Assembly (NCBI GenBank): GCA_937974245.1
Contig: CALJKV010000110.1
Location: 124,001-188,000, forward strand
Source: an uncultured Chloroflexota bacterium
GTDB lineage: Bacteria; Chloroflexota; Anaerolineae; Aggregatilineales; Phototrophicaceae
Length of the DNA: 64,000 bases
Direction: 5' to 3'
Shown: positions 33,510 to 42,043 of the stretch, in pieces
Layout of the letters: every line of letters begins with the position of its first letter
Position numbering within the stretch: position 1 is the stretch's first letter
Translations under genes and position numbers: made by a program
Notes under the pieces: generated by a model
The model's input: only the letters and a program-made list of their open reading frames with translations
The model's database searches: none
Told to the model about the DNA's origin: nothing

Positions 33510-34838
33510 CTATCCCTTCGAGGGATGCACGGGCGGACGCACGATTCTTATAAGCGCACGCCGGAGCAGATCAATATCCGATCGGCGAATTAAGCTGACA
33601 TCTATCCAGGATAAGTGTGTCATTCGCAAGAAATAACTGGCGATGATTAAAGTTGAAATGCTGTAAGCAACGCTTGATGCCAGCGCTGCCCCTGGAATTC
33701 CTATTAACGGAATTAGCCAGAGGTCTAAGATGAGTGTGAAAAAAAGTGAAATCACGCCAGCATAAGTCCCGATTTCCGGACGATTGACGCTGGCGATATA
33801 TACTCCTAGTAATTTTCCTAAACTCAGCATCCACACACCCGGCATTAAGATAATCAAGGGCAAGACTGCTGGTTGGAATGCTTCGCCATGAACCAGGGTG
33901 ATAAACGGGTAACTGATTAACACCAGACCGACGGTTGCCAGGGTAACAAAGAGCATAGAGATCCGAGTGGTTTGTGCGGTAATTTGGGGGGCATCTGTAA
34001 TATTAGCCGAAGCGTGGTAAAGCAGCGCGGTGCGGATAGCGCTCGGGAATTCCCAGATTCGCTCGGCATAAAGAGTGGCGATTGTGTAGTAACCAATAAA
34101 GTCGGTAGGTAAGAATACACCGATCAAAAATACATCCAACCGATAATTTAACAGGTGGGTCACAATGCCAAGATGACTGCGCGCCCCGTATCCTAACGAA
34201 AAGCGCAGCAATTTAATATCCACCCCTAGTCGGAAGCCAGCCGATCTCCAGGCAAGAGTGATTGTTAGCAATGTGGTGATTATCTGGGTTGCCATCCACC
34301 CGACAACTACTGCGTTCAACATGCCAGGCTGGAGAAAAATGGCCGCCAGTAAGAACACAAAATTCAGCAAATAAGGCAACGCCATGATGATGTTATATAG
34401 GGTAATTTGTCCGGCGGCGCGGATGATTTCACGCAAAAAAGAAGACAACATGATAATTGGCACCATTAACAGAATGCCCACCATTAGTAGTTCTTCAACC
34501 CCATTATCAAGTAAATATATCTGAACTGCCGGTATCTGTAACAGCAGTAGAAGTGTTACAACCGATATCGCCGATGCTGCCAGTGCCATCAGCAACGCGT
34601 TCCCTAATAACTGAGGGAGATGTTCTGGTTCGCGAGCACCCAGGATAATGCTGGCAACAGAGGCGCTGAGCGAAAAAATAACCGTTGCGGTGTTAGCAAT
34701 TAAAACGAAGACATTGTAGGTGCCTTGTAGGGATGCCCCTAGAGTACGGGAAATTAACACACTTGTGAGCACGGCAGCGCCCAGCACAAAGAACCGGCTA
34801 ACCAGTGATAAAGCGCTGTCTTTGAAGAGTATGTACAT
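33510..34838 (-). CDS. Polysaccharide flippase (Wzx-like)
   Basis: 442 residues with 12-14 hydrophobic helices, MOP superfamily; predicted to flip lipid-linked glycan units across the membrane. The first helix region (SLVSRFFVLGAAVLTSVLIS followed by RTLG) is typical. It is the last gene of a minus-strand cluster of three glycosyltransferase genes. A short palindrome (ATCCCTTCGAGGGAT, 33512-33526) overlaps its stop codon and may be a weak terminator. Confidence 0.85.
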   Translation of the reverse strand: MYILFKDSALSLVSRFFVLGAAVLTSVLISRTLGASLQGTYNVFVLIANTATVIFSLSASVASIILGAREPEHLPQLLGNALLMALAASAISVVTLLLLLQIPAVQIYLLDNGVEELLMVGILLMVPIIMLSSFLREIIRAAGQITLYNIIMALPYLLNFVFLLAAIFLQPGMLNAVVVGWMATQIITTLLTITLAWRSAGFRLGVDIKLLRFSLGYGARSHLGIVTHLLNYRLDVFLIGVFLPTDFIGYYTIATLYAERIWEFPSAIRTALLYHASANITDAPQITAQTTRISMLFVTLATVGLVLISYPFITLVHGEAFQPAVLPLIILMPGVWMLSLGKLLGVYIASVNRPEIGTYAGVISLFFTLILDLWLIPLIGIPGAALASSVAYSISTLIIASYFLRMTHLSWIDVSLIRRSDIDLLRRALIRIVRPPVHPSKG

Positions 34839-34976
34839 GGGTTATCCAGGAATGCAAACGCCGCAGGACGAGAAAGTGACTCATTATACTTTAACAGGTA
34901 TCTGGACGAGGTTTTTAAAATGGTATTATAGTAAAGGCTTTGGGTGTTGAATATGGATACTTCACAGATGGGAATA

Positions 34977-35870
34977 TCATACTGTGGTATTTCGTCGAAC
35001 CAACGAACGCACCCAGGGGCGTATCCGGTTGGGAATGGCTACGATTATTATCACGTATCCGATATAACGCGAAACTGCTGTAGCAATTCGGATTTTCTCT
35101 ACTATGCCCTGCCCCTCAGTCCATGCAAAGACAGTGAGACGTAACCAGAAACCTATATAAACAATTGGCTGAGGGAGGATAAAGTCACGATCTAGTACAC
35201 GTTTCATCTGTTGCCGGAAATTTTTGACAGTAATGGTTCGAGTTAGCAATAGTTGAGGTACATGAACAAATGTTCCCAGACGAGAAGCTTTAATCAAGAA
35301 GTGAATATCTGGTACCGAACTCGAAGGAATAGGAAAAGCATGTCCAATAGGCTCACGCCGGAAAACACCATATATAATGGAGTATGGCGTTAGTCTAGGG
35401 GATAGAAGTGCCTTAACACGTTTACCAAATGTCGCTTGAGTCCCATCAAAAGTATAAATGACCTGTTCGTGGATACCTGTATCGGTATGAATATGAATTT
35501 GATTGGTATAACATAAGACCGCCTGTGGTTCTATTTCCATTTTTCGCACACACGCCTCAATATAAGTTGTTTCCCAGGAATCGTCATGGGCAACCCATGC
35601 GAAATATTCCCCGGTTGCAAGCTCAAATACATGCTGGAAATTATAGAGCGATCCCATATTAAAATCATTCTGAAACAAACGGATACGCTTGTCCTGAGCG
35701 GCATATTCAAGACAAATATTCCAGGTATTATCTGTTGAGGCATTATCAGAAATAATTAACTCAAAATTGACGTACTCTTGGGCCAAAACATTCTCAATAA
35801 TCCGACGAGTCTGGTCGCCAGCATTGAAGATAGGAAGACCGATACTCACAAGTGGCCCAGTTGATGTCAT
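34977..35870 (-). CDS. Glycosyltransferase family 2
   Basis: About 297 residues; GT-A fold enzyme that adds a sugar from a nucleotide donor. Family marks: VSIGLPIFNAGDQTRRIIEN, ELIISDNASTDNTW and the metal-binding DHD-like AWVAHDDSW. A C-terminal hydrophobic segment (YIGYVIIIVAIP) may touch the membrane. ATG 35870 is preferred over the upstream TTG 35888 because GGAG precedes it by 12 bases. The gene is more AT-rich than most of the window, as often in surface-glycan loci. Confidence 0.85.
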   Translation of the reverse strand: MTSTGPLVSIGLPIFNAGDQTRRIIENVLAQEYVNFELIISDNASTDNTWNICLEYAAQDKRIRLFQNDFNMGSLYNFQHVFELATGEYFAWVAHDDSWETTYIEACVRKMEIEPQAVLCYTNQIHIHTDTGIHEQVIYTFDGTQATFGKRVKALLSPRLTPYSIIYGVFRREPIGHAFPIPSSSVPDIHFLIKASRLGTFVHVPQLLLTRTITVKNFRQQMKRVLDRDFILPQPIVYIGFWLRLTVFAWTEGQGIVEKIRIATAVSRYIGYVIIIVAIPNRIRPWVRSLVRRNTTV

Positions 35871-35891
35871 AACAGTCTTTATCTCCAAACT

Positions 35892-37001
35892 TTATAACAT
35901 AATCTGTTCGGTGCGGTCTGTTGGCATGTTTGTTTCCAGATATTTCTCAAGCACATCCTGATAGATTGTGAGCAACTGGCGGCTCACCTCATGGGCATCA
36001 TGATACTTTTCGACATACGCTCTCCCCAGACGGCCCAATTCATTTCGCCGTTGACCGTCTTGCAGCAATGTTGCCAACACGTCAACCAGATTATTCTGGT
36101 TAGCATTCACGATAGGCATATCTGCGGGGTGCTTGGCAACTAATGATGGCTTGATGTAACAGACGACTGGCTTGCCAAATGCCAGGGCTTCAATAGATGC
36201 CATGCCACGATCGCCCAGCACAAACTGATCCAGCACTATATCGGCTTTTTGCACTAACCGCAAAGCATCCACACGTGGCATCCCCTGGATGAGTTGAAAA
36301 TCAAAGTCGAATGTCGATTTCAACGCTTCAACTGCCCGCAGAACGGCGGTTGTTCCTTTTGTCACCGGTGCGGTTGGCGAATGCACTATCAAAGGTCGGC
36401 GTTGCTCAGGATCAGGAAATGTGGTTTCAAAGTCCAATAGCACCACACGTTTTTGAACAGAATAGAACTGTGGAAAAATGTCCGGTTGCAAATACTGTTC
36501 CATGCCCGGTTCAACGAGCGCAGCAAATCCCAGATCAGCAAAACGCTGCTGGCGTTGCCGCGAACCTTGAAGACTTTCGACGGTTCGATACTCATAACCA
36601 TTCTCGTAGATGGCTGTATAGTACGGATTTTCAGCAAATTCCACTTCAGGAATACGAATATCTGCCCCCACCCACTCAATGACACCCGGAATGCCTAACG
36701 CTTTGAGCAGCCAAAGGTCGCTATTCAGCACTGAAGCTGAACCGCTGTAGTACCAGTGAATGATGTCTGGGCGCTCTTGCCGCACATAGCGCCATACCTG
36801 GTACGCAAAGCGCATCACACCCCACAGCGCCTGCTGAGGCTGCCGTTTGTTCCCCAGTGGAATGGTTTGTAATCCGTCAAACGACTGGATAATGTTAGTC
36901 GCAAACACGATGCCATAAGCATCTATGCCGAGTTCACGCATGGCGCGAACCGTATACGATACTCTGGAAGCAGTATTCACCGGGAGATGTAAGACGCGCA
37001 T
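35892..37001 (-). CDS. Glycosyltransferase, GT4-like
   Basis: About 369 residues, GT-B fold. The C-terminal half has the GT4 pattern LVQKADIVLDQFVLGDRGMA and SIEALAFGKPVVCYI (the Glu-containing nucleotide-sugar motif), with HSPTAPVTKGT before it. The N-terminal half has a Rossmann-like acceptor domain (RVLHLPVNTASRVSYTVRAM). I chose ATG 37001, four bases after the stop of the preceding gene; the longer frame runs inside that gene. Sugar and acceptor unknown. Confidence 0.8.
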   Translation of the reverse strand: MRVLHLPVNTASRVSYTVRAMRELGIDAYGIVFATNIIQSFDGLQTIPLGNKRQPQQALWGVMRFAYQVWRYVRQERPDIIHWYYSGSASVLNSDLWLLKALGIPGVIEWVGADIRIPEVEFAENPYYTAIYENGYEYRTVESLQGSRQRQQRFADLGFAALVEPGMEQYLQPDIFPQFYSVQKRVVLLDFETTFPDPEQRRPLIVHSPTAPVTKGTTAVLRAVEALKSTFDFDFQLIQGMPRVDALRLVQKADIVLDQFVLGDRGMASIEALAFGKPVVCYIKPSLVAKHPADMPIVNANQNNLVDVLATLLQDGQRRNELGRLGRAYVEKYHDAHEVSRQLLTIYQDVLEKYLETNMPTDRTEQIML

Positions 37002-37005
37002 ACAA

Positions 37006-38232
37006 TCAGAGTCCCATCGCGCAGGTGAGCAGCGTCTCATATTCCTCGGCTGCTTTGCTCGCGTCAAAATGCTGTTCAGCGTAAGCGCGAGCGGACTGGC
37101 TGCACTGCCGGTAGAGCGCCTCATCATCTACTAAACGTCTGATAGTCTGCGCCAGACCAGCCGAGTCCCCAAACGGCACGGCGAAACCGCCGGCACTATC
37201 GTGCAGAATATCGGCAACAACACCTTCTAAGGCCACAACAACCGGTACACCAGTGGCAAACGCTTCGTAGAGTTTAGTCGCCAATGCCCCGCGATGCAGC
37301 TCATGGTTGTGAAGCGCCCAGTATGTGATGTCCGCCGCCGCCCATACCTGGGGGATTTCATCATAGTTGACCCATTCGATCCAACGCACATTAGGCAAGT
37401 CGCCTTGTGCCAACCGTTCACGAACAGCGTGATGTTGCGTTCCAGTGCCGACAATCACAAACAGGATATCAGGTCGGTTGACCAGGTGTTTGGCTGTAGC
37501 CAGCATCGTCGTGAAATCATAAGCCGTGCCTAGTGTGCCGATATAGGCCACGATTTTTTTGTCGCCCAGCTTGTGCTGCTGGCGAAAGACCATATCATCA
37601 ATATCCGGGCGAAAACGGCTTAGTTCTACGCCACTGTAAACGGTTTGTGTTTTATCTGTAGGACCAATATATCCCTGAATCACGCGTTCCAGGTACGGCG
37701 TTAGTGTAATGATTCGCGCCGCACCGCGATACGTGGCATCTACGACACGGCGGGCGATGCGGTAGATCGGATGTGTTTCAGTCATCGCGCCCACCGTGAG
37801 GATATGATCCGGCCACAGGTCATGCACATCCAACACATACGGCACGCGCTTCACCTTGCTTAGAAAGACCCCGGCCAAATTGGCAAAAATCGGCTGCGCT
37901 TCAACAAGCATCACGTCCGGTCGGGTAATGGCTAAACCGCGCAGACTGGCGGTTAGCATAAACGATATCTGGCTGATGAATTTGCGGCTGATCTTCGGGC
38001 TGGACGTCGCCCATAACCAGGTTTGAATGACACGGATACCATCGCGGTTTTCCGTGACCACCAGTTTTCCCCGGTATCCATCATGAATCCGTCCTTGAGG
38101 GTAGTTGGGCAGCGCAGTCAGGACCGTAATCTGGTGTCCCCGCTCATGCAGCTTCTTTGCCAGCCGCGTGAGAATAATCGCCGCCGCGCCCTCGTCCGGC
38201 TCATAGTAGGTGGTCACAAGAAGAATATGCAT
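37006..38232 (-). CDS. Glycosyltransferase family 4 (WbuB-like)
   Basis: 408 residues, GT-B fold. N-terminal DEGAAAIILTRLAKKLHERG and VLTALPNYPQGRIHDGYRG are typical of the WcaI/WbuB group, which uses nucleotide amino-sugars. The C-terminal nucleotide-sugar region is ATKLYEAFATGVPVVVAL. First gene of a minus-strand cluster with two further glycosyltransferases and a flippase; together they likely build an exopolysaccharide or O-chain-like unit. Starts 84 bases after rimI, so read-through from that operon is possible. Confidence 0.85.
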   Translation of the reverse strand: MHILLVTTYYEPDEGAAAIILTRLAKKLHERGHQITVLTALPNYPQGRIHDGYRGKLVVTENRDGIRVIQTWLWATSSPKISRKFISQISFMLTASLRGLAITRPDVMLVEAQPIFANLAGVFLSKVKRVPYVLDVHDLWPDHILTVGAMTETHPIYRIARRVVDATYRGAARIITLTPYLERVIQGYIGPTDKTQTVYSGVELSRFRPDIDDMVFRQQHKLGDKKIVAYIGTLGTAYDFTTMLATAKHLVNRPDILFVIVGTGTQHHAVRERLAQGDLPNVRWIEWVNYDEIPQVWAAADITYWALHNHELHRGALATKLYEAFATGVPVVVALEGVVADILHDSAGGFAVPFGDSAGLAQTIRRLVDDEALYRQCSQSARAYAEQHFDASKAAEEYETLLTCAMGL

Positions 38233-38316
38233 AGCAATCTGCTTCCGCCGCGATGGATCAATAACGCATTATCGTTTCTATTATAAACACAATGGCGAAA
38301 CGGAGTGTGGAGGTTT

Positions 38317-38943
38317 TCAGGATAGGAACCGCTGCGAACGCGGATGCAGCGTTGTGGTATAGGTGTCTGTAAACGGATGCCGCGCCTGTACCGCCGCGAA
38401 ACGTGCTTCAAACTCGGCGATATTGTCCGCTGTCAGCACTAGTTCCATTTCATACGCGTCTTCATTGTTATTACGGTAGTACTTTTCGACTATGCGCCGG
38501 GTCGCAAAGCCATACTTCCTGTAGAGGTTCTGCGCGACGGAATTGCTCGCCCGCACTTCCAGCACCACATAGCCCGCCTGGAGCATAATCGCCCGGCGCA
38601 CCATCGCCGCCAGCAGAATCTCCCCCCATCCGCGCCCTCGATATAGCGGGTGAGTCGCGATAGTACTAACGTGCGCTTCATCCTGGATTTTCCACAGGCC
38701 GCCGTAGCCCACAACCTCACCATGCGTCCCGTGCCCGTTCCTGAACGCCAACAAACGACGCCACCAGCCGGGCGAAGTCGCCGATTCAGCCTGATGTTCC
38801 AGCACCACCATATAGGTGTGAGTGGATTCGTGAACTTCATACGTATACGATTCTTCCGACCAGGGAAGATCGAACGAGAGGCGGTCTATAGCGACCACGC
38901 GCTTGACATCGGCGCTGTTCATATAGCGTAAAGTGAGTGACAT
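38317..38943 (-). CDS. rimI: Ribosomal-protein-S18-alanine N-acetyltransferase
   Basis: GNAT-fold acetyltransferase of about 208 residues. It has the RimI pattern: SFDLPWSEESYTYEVHES, acetyl-CoA motif A in IATHPLYRGRGWGEILLAA, EVRASNSVAQNLYRKYGF and the C-terminal YYRNNNEDAYEMEL. Known substrate of the family is the N-terminal Ala of ribosomal protein S18. The start ATG 38943 lies four bases after the tsaB stop; the longer frame is inside tsaB. The tsaE-tsaB-rimI order is common in bacteria. Confidence 0.9.
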   Translation of the reverse strand: MSLTLRYMNSADVKRVVAIDRLSFDLPWSEESYTYEVHESTHTYMVVLEHQAESATSPGWWRRLLAFRNGHGTHGEVVGYGGLWKIQDEAHVSTIATHPLYRGRGWGEILLAAMVRRAIMLQAGYVVLEVRASNSVAQNLYRKYGFATRRIVEKYYRNNNEDAYEMELVLTADNIAEFEARFAAVQARHPFTDTYTTTLHPRSQRFLS

Positions 38944-38947
38944 AACA

Positions 38948-39631
38948 TTAGGAGGGGATGTCTTTAGTCTTGACGTAGAAGGGCAGCACGAATGCCGGGT
39001 CAAACCCGGTAGGATCCGCTTGTAATCGTTCCCAGGCAACTTCCGCCAGGAAACCCGCCCGGCGCAGTCGGTAAACCGGGGGCATCAATTTCACCGGCAC
39101 ATCATGGGTTTGCGCGGTTTCCAGTGCCGCAAAACCAGTTTCATTAATCTCACCTGTTAGCAGTGCAGCGCCGTCAATACTGGCAAACAGAGTGTCCCAA
39201 TCCATCAGATGGGGTTCACCGCGCGGTTGCCACAGCCCTTTGCTCCAGCGGTAGCGTCCGGCAATCACCCGCCCGCGTCCGGCCTGTACCACCGCAACCA
39301 GGGCTGACTGTCCCTGGATATGTGGCTGACCGGCGGCGATGACATCCAGCGTGGAAATCCCCACAAGGGGCAGATGATGAACGGAGGCGAGGCCCTTTGC
39401 CAGGGCCATGCCGATGCGCAGCCCGGAATACGAACCCGGCCCCACCGATACCGCCAATCCGGTCAGGTCGCCGAAGTCTGCGCCACACTGCGCCAGCATA
39501 CGTTGTATGGCCGGCGACAGCTCAACCGTATGGTTGTTATCACTGTTCCAGGTCGTTTCCGCCAGGAGGTTTTGCCCGTCGTGCAGCGCCAGGCTGATTA
39601 AACGGGTTGCCGTGTCGAGTGCCAGTAACAT
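38948..39631 (-). CDS. tsaB: tRNA t6A biosynthesis protein TsaB
   Basis: 227 residues, ASKHA fold. It begins LLALDTATRLISLALHDG and has the region SPAIQRMLAQCGADFGDLTG and the glycine-rich GPGSYSGLRIGMALAKGLA, both typical of TsaB (YeaZ). It is a partner of TsaD and TsaE in making N6-threonylcarbamoyladenosine on tRNAs reading ANN codons. TsaD is not in the window. It starts nine bases after tsaE and overlaps functionally with rimI downstream. Confidence 0.92.
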   Translation of the reverse strand: MLLALDTATRLISLALHDGQNLLAETTWNSDNNHTVELSPAIQRMLAQCGADFGDLTGLAVSVGPGSYSGLRIGMALAKGLASVHHLPLVGISTLDVIAAGQPHIQGQSALVAVVQAGRGRVIAGRYRWSKGLWQPRGEPHLMDWDTLFASIDGAALLTGEINETGFAALETAQTHDVPVKLMPPVYRLRRAGFLAEVAWERLQADPTGFDPAFVLPFYVKTKDIPS

Positions 39632-39640
39632 AAGTCTCTA

Positions 39641-40189
39641 TCAAACACCAAATGTCGTTTCGCGGAACTGCTCAATCAGTTTTTCGTAGTGCACGCCATG
39701 CCCCTCGAAAGTCAGGTTGCGGCGCGTGGAGTCCAGAATACGCAGCTCAACCCACAGCCGCTGCCTGGGCAGGGCATAGTCAATATGCTCCGGCCATTCC
39801 ACCACCACTGGCCCGCGCCCATTCAGCACGTCATCAATCCCAATCGTATCGGCTTCACCGGCCTGTTCCAGCCGGTAACAATCGAGGTGGAACAGACGCT
39901 GGTGGTCTTTGTCGCGTCGGTGTTCGTGTACCAGATTGAATGTCGGGCTGGTTAAGGGAGAAGTCGCGCCCCATCCAACCCCAACTCCGGCGGCGAAAAC
40001 CGTCTTGCCCGCGCCCATATCCCCCGAAAGGCAGACAACATCACCCGCATTGAGCAGCGCCCCCAGGCGTATCCCAAAACGCTGTGTCTGTTCGATGCTG
40101 TGGCTGATAATATCCAGTTCGCCCGCTTTTAGGATTGGCACAATGTCCCCCACTGAATTTCCCCAATGATTATACACCTCGGTTGCCAT
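39641..40189 (-). CDS. tsaE: tRNA t6A biosynthesis ATPase TsaE
   Basis: About 182 residues, P-loop ATPase. Walker A GDMGAGKTVFAAGVG, followed by SPTFNLVHEHRR and HLDCYRLEQAGEADTIGID, the classic TsaE (YjeE) signatures, and VVVEWPEHID. It drives the TsaB-TsaD complex. The start is uncertain: ATG 40189 (MATEVYNHWG) is taken, but an upstream ATG at 40246 and later codons are also in frame, and no good ribosome-binding site is visible. It is divergent from the unknown operon beginning at 40319. Confidence 0.88.
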   Translation of the reverse strand: MATEVYNHWGNSVGDIVPILKAGELDIISHSIEQTQRFGIRLGALLNAGDVVCLSGDMGAGKTVFAAGVGVGWGATSPLTSPTFNLVHEHRRDKDHQRLFHLDCYRLEQAGEADTIGIDDVLNGRGPVVVEWPEHIDYALPRQRLWVELRILDSTRRNLTFEGHGVHYEKLIEQFRETTFGV

Positions 40190-40302
40190 CCAAGAAATAG
40201 GTATTTGTGTACAGCATGTGCCGGGAGGAGCGCCATTCCGGTTCATTTGGGCTTACACTTCAATTCTCTTACGATAGGTTTGTTTCGCCGTCTCGCGTCG
40301 TG

Positions 40303-40319
40303 TGCTATACTCGCCAGTA
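40303..40319 (+). promoter_or_regulatory. Extended -10 promoter giving a near-leaderless transcript
   Basis: TGCTATACT (40303-40311) is an extended -10 box; the ATG of the first gene of the unknown operon is seven bases later, so transcription would begin on the start codon. No ribosome-binding site is seen. The same TGTGCTATACT occurs upstream of the FHA gene. Confidence 0.5.
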
Positions 40320-40564
40320 TGGAATATGAAAACGAGTCGCAGCAGTGGATAGACGCGGTAAAAGCACGAGGGTGGAGCCATGCGCTTACGCTTGCGCTGG
40401 ATATCTTAGAACCGTTCGGGCCGCTAGGCGCACAGATGCTCTGGGTGACACAACCGGTTCTAGGGCTGGTGGTCAACCGCGCTGCATTGGGTGGTCTGGC
40501 GCACTGCCTGGAGACTCCTGGCGGGGTTGCCCGTCTGCGACAGCAGTTAGAAGACGAAGACTAA
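40319..40564 (+). CDS. 81-residue unknown protein, first gene of the membrane operon
   Basis: A small, probably helical and cytoplasmic protein with one moderately hydrophobic helix (LGAQMLWVTQPVLGLVV). Not recognised. It opens a seven-gene set on the plus strand; 27 bases separate it from the DUF6754-like gene. The ATG at 40319 is chosen because the promoter -10 box ends just before it; the longer frame from 40166 runs across that promoter. Confidence 0.65.
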   Translation: MEYENESQQWIDAVKARGWSHALTLALDILEPFGPLGAQMLWVTQPVLGLVVNRAALGGLAHCLETPGGVARLRQQLEDED

Positions 40565-40591
40565 CCCCTGATCTTACACTCAGGAGGCATT

Positions 40592-41362
40592 GTGGACAGC
40601 ACAACCCAGGGATTAACGATCCTCATCATCTTATTCACGATGGTAACGAGCATCGTCGTCACACAGTTTATCCGTCGCCGCCGTGACCTGTTTTTGCTGC
40701 GCGAGATTCCAGCTTATACCGCCTTGCCGATGATGGTGGGGCAGACGATTGAAGCCAACCGTCCGGCGCATGTCTCTTGGGGCAGTGCCGGGCTAGGTGG
40801 TGCCAATACGCTGCTGACGCTGGCGAGCGCCGAACTGTTCTACCAGGTCGCAGAGCGTGCCAGTATTGGCGCGGTGCCGCCTATCCTCACGGTGAGTGAC
40901 CCGACAGCCCTACCGCTCGGCCAGGATACCCTGCGCCGGGCTTACCGTTCACGCGGATTGCTCAAGCAGTACCGTGGCAGCAGTGTGCGCTGGTATCCTT
41001 CAGGGCCTCGTTCACTGGCTTTTGCCGCCGCTCTGACTGCTACACTGGGTGATGACCATGTAGGCATGAATGTGTTTGTTGGCAGCTTTGGCGCTGAACT
41101 AGCACTCGTGGCTGAGGCGGCTGTCCGCCATGACCAACCGATAATCGCCGCCAGCGACCAGTTGGAAGGCCAGGCGGTAGCGCTTGCGATGTCTGACCAT
41201 TGGCTCATCGGTGAGGAAATCTTCACTGCCGGAGCATACCTGGAAGGGACGCCGGCTCAGGTTGCCAGTCTGGTCACGCAGGATGTCTTGCGCTTCTTGC
41301 TCATTCTGGTGATACTCATTCCAACGGCACTGGCCGTAATTGACACGATAAGGGGCGGATAA
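40592..41362 (+). CDS. Unknown membrane protein resembling DUF6754
   Basis: 256 residues. One helix at each end (about 8-25 and 233-252) frames a soluble alpha/beta domain of about 200 residues with PILTVSDPTALPLGQDTLRR, SVRWYPSGPRSLAFAAAL and GMNVFVGSFGAELALVAEA. I recall Chloroflexota proteins of this type as DUF6754, with no known function; this identification is tentative. GTG 40592 follows AGGAGG at good spacing. It is the second gene of the tightly packed operon; the next gene starts after one base. Confidence 0.7.
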   Translation: MDSTTQGLTILIILFTMVTSIVVTQFIRRRRDLFLLREIPAYTALPMMVGQTIEANRPAHVSWGSAGLGGANTLLTLASAELFYQVAERASIGAVPPILTVSDPTALPLGQDTLRRAYRSRGLLKQYRGSSVRWYPSGPRSLAFAAALTATLGDDHVGMNVFVGSFGAELALVAEAAVRHDQPIIAASDQLEGQAVALAMSDHWLIGEEIFTAGAYLEGTPAQVASLVTQDVLRFLLILVILIPTALAVIDTIRGG

Positions 41363-41363
41363 C

Positions 41364-42029
41364 GTGAGTCGTCTGGGTGCAGCATTTACAACCGCACTGG
41401 TCATCGTCGTTGGTATAATGACCGTCCTGGGGTTAGCTGTAGGCGAGGGCCTCGGCAACTTGTCCTTCATCGTGCAGACGCAGGGGCTTCCGGTCATCAC
41501 CGACCTGTTTTTACAGGTGGTCGTTATCACTATCGCCTCGACGATCATTATCGGTATTATCAACCTGTTGAGTGTGCATGTATCACGCATTACGCAGCGC
41601 AAAGGTGGCTGGGTCTACAGCGTGATCCTCGTGGTGAGTGCCCTCGCCGTGATTGTGATTACCCTGTTGGAACGCGCCGGTATCCTGACTGGGCGGCCAT
41701 CGCTCAGTGCGATTTTGCTGGAAACGGTGCAGGTTTCGATTGAATCCGCGCTGGCCGGGCTGGTACTCTTTGCCCTGGTATATGGCGCATTCCGCTTGAT
41801 GCGTCGCCGTGTCACCTGGTGGGCGATGCTGTTTACGTTGATATTGATTATTCTGCTGCTCGGCGCACTGCCATTACCGGCAGTGAATGGGCTGGCAAGC
41901 ATACGGAACTGGCTGCTGGCCGTCCCGGTCAGTGCCGGGGCGCGGGGCATTCTGTTGGGGATCGCACTGGCAACGGTGGTAGCCGGTGTGCGTATCCTCA
42001 TCGGCCAGGACCGTTCTTACCGGGAATAG
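41364..42029 (+). CDS. Unknown six-helix membrane protein
   Basis: 221 residues with about six predicted helices (for example LVIVVGIMTVLGLAVG, VVVITIASTIIIGIINLL, MLFTLILIILLLGAL) and short loops. No known family. It starts with GTG one base after the preceding stop, so translation is coupled. Together with the second multi-helix protein at 45130 it probably forms the membrane core of the unknown complex. Confidence 0.65.
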   Translation: MSRLGAAFTTALVIVVGIMTVLGLAVGEGLGNLSFIVQTQGLPVITDLFLQVVVITIASTIIIGIINLLSVHVSRITQRKGGWVYSVILVVSALAVIVITLLERAGILTGRPSLSAILLETVQVSIESALAGLVLFALVYGAFRLMRRRVTWWAMLFTLILIILLLGALPLPAVNGLASIRNWLLAVPVSAGARGILLGIALATVVAGVRILIGQDRSYRE

Positions 42030-42043
42030 ATACGGGCTAACGT

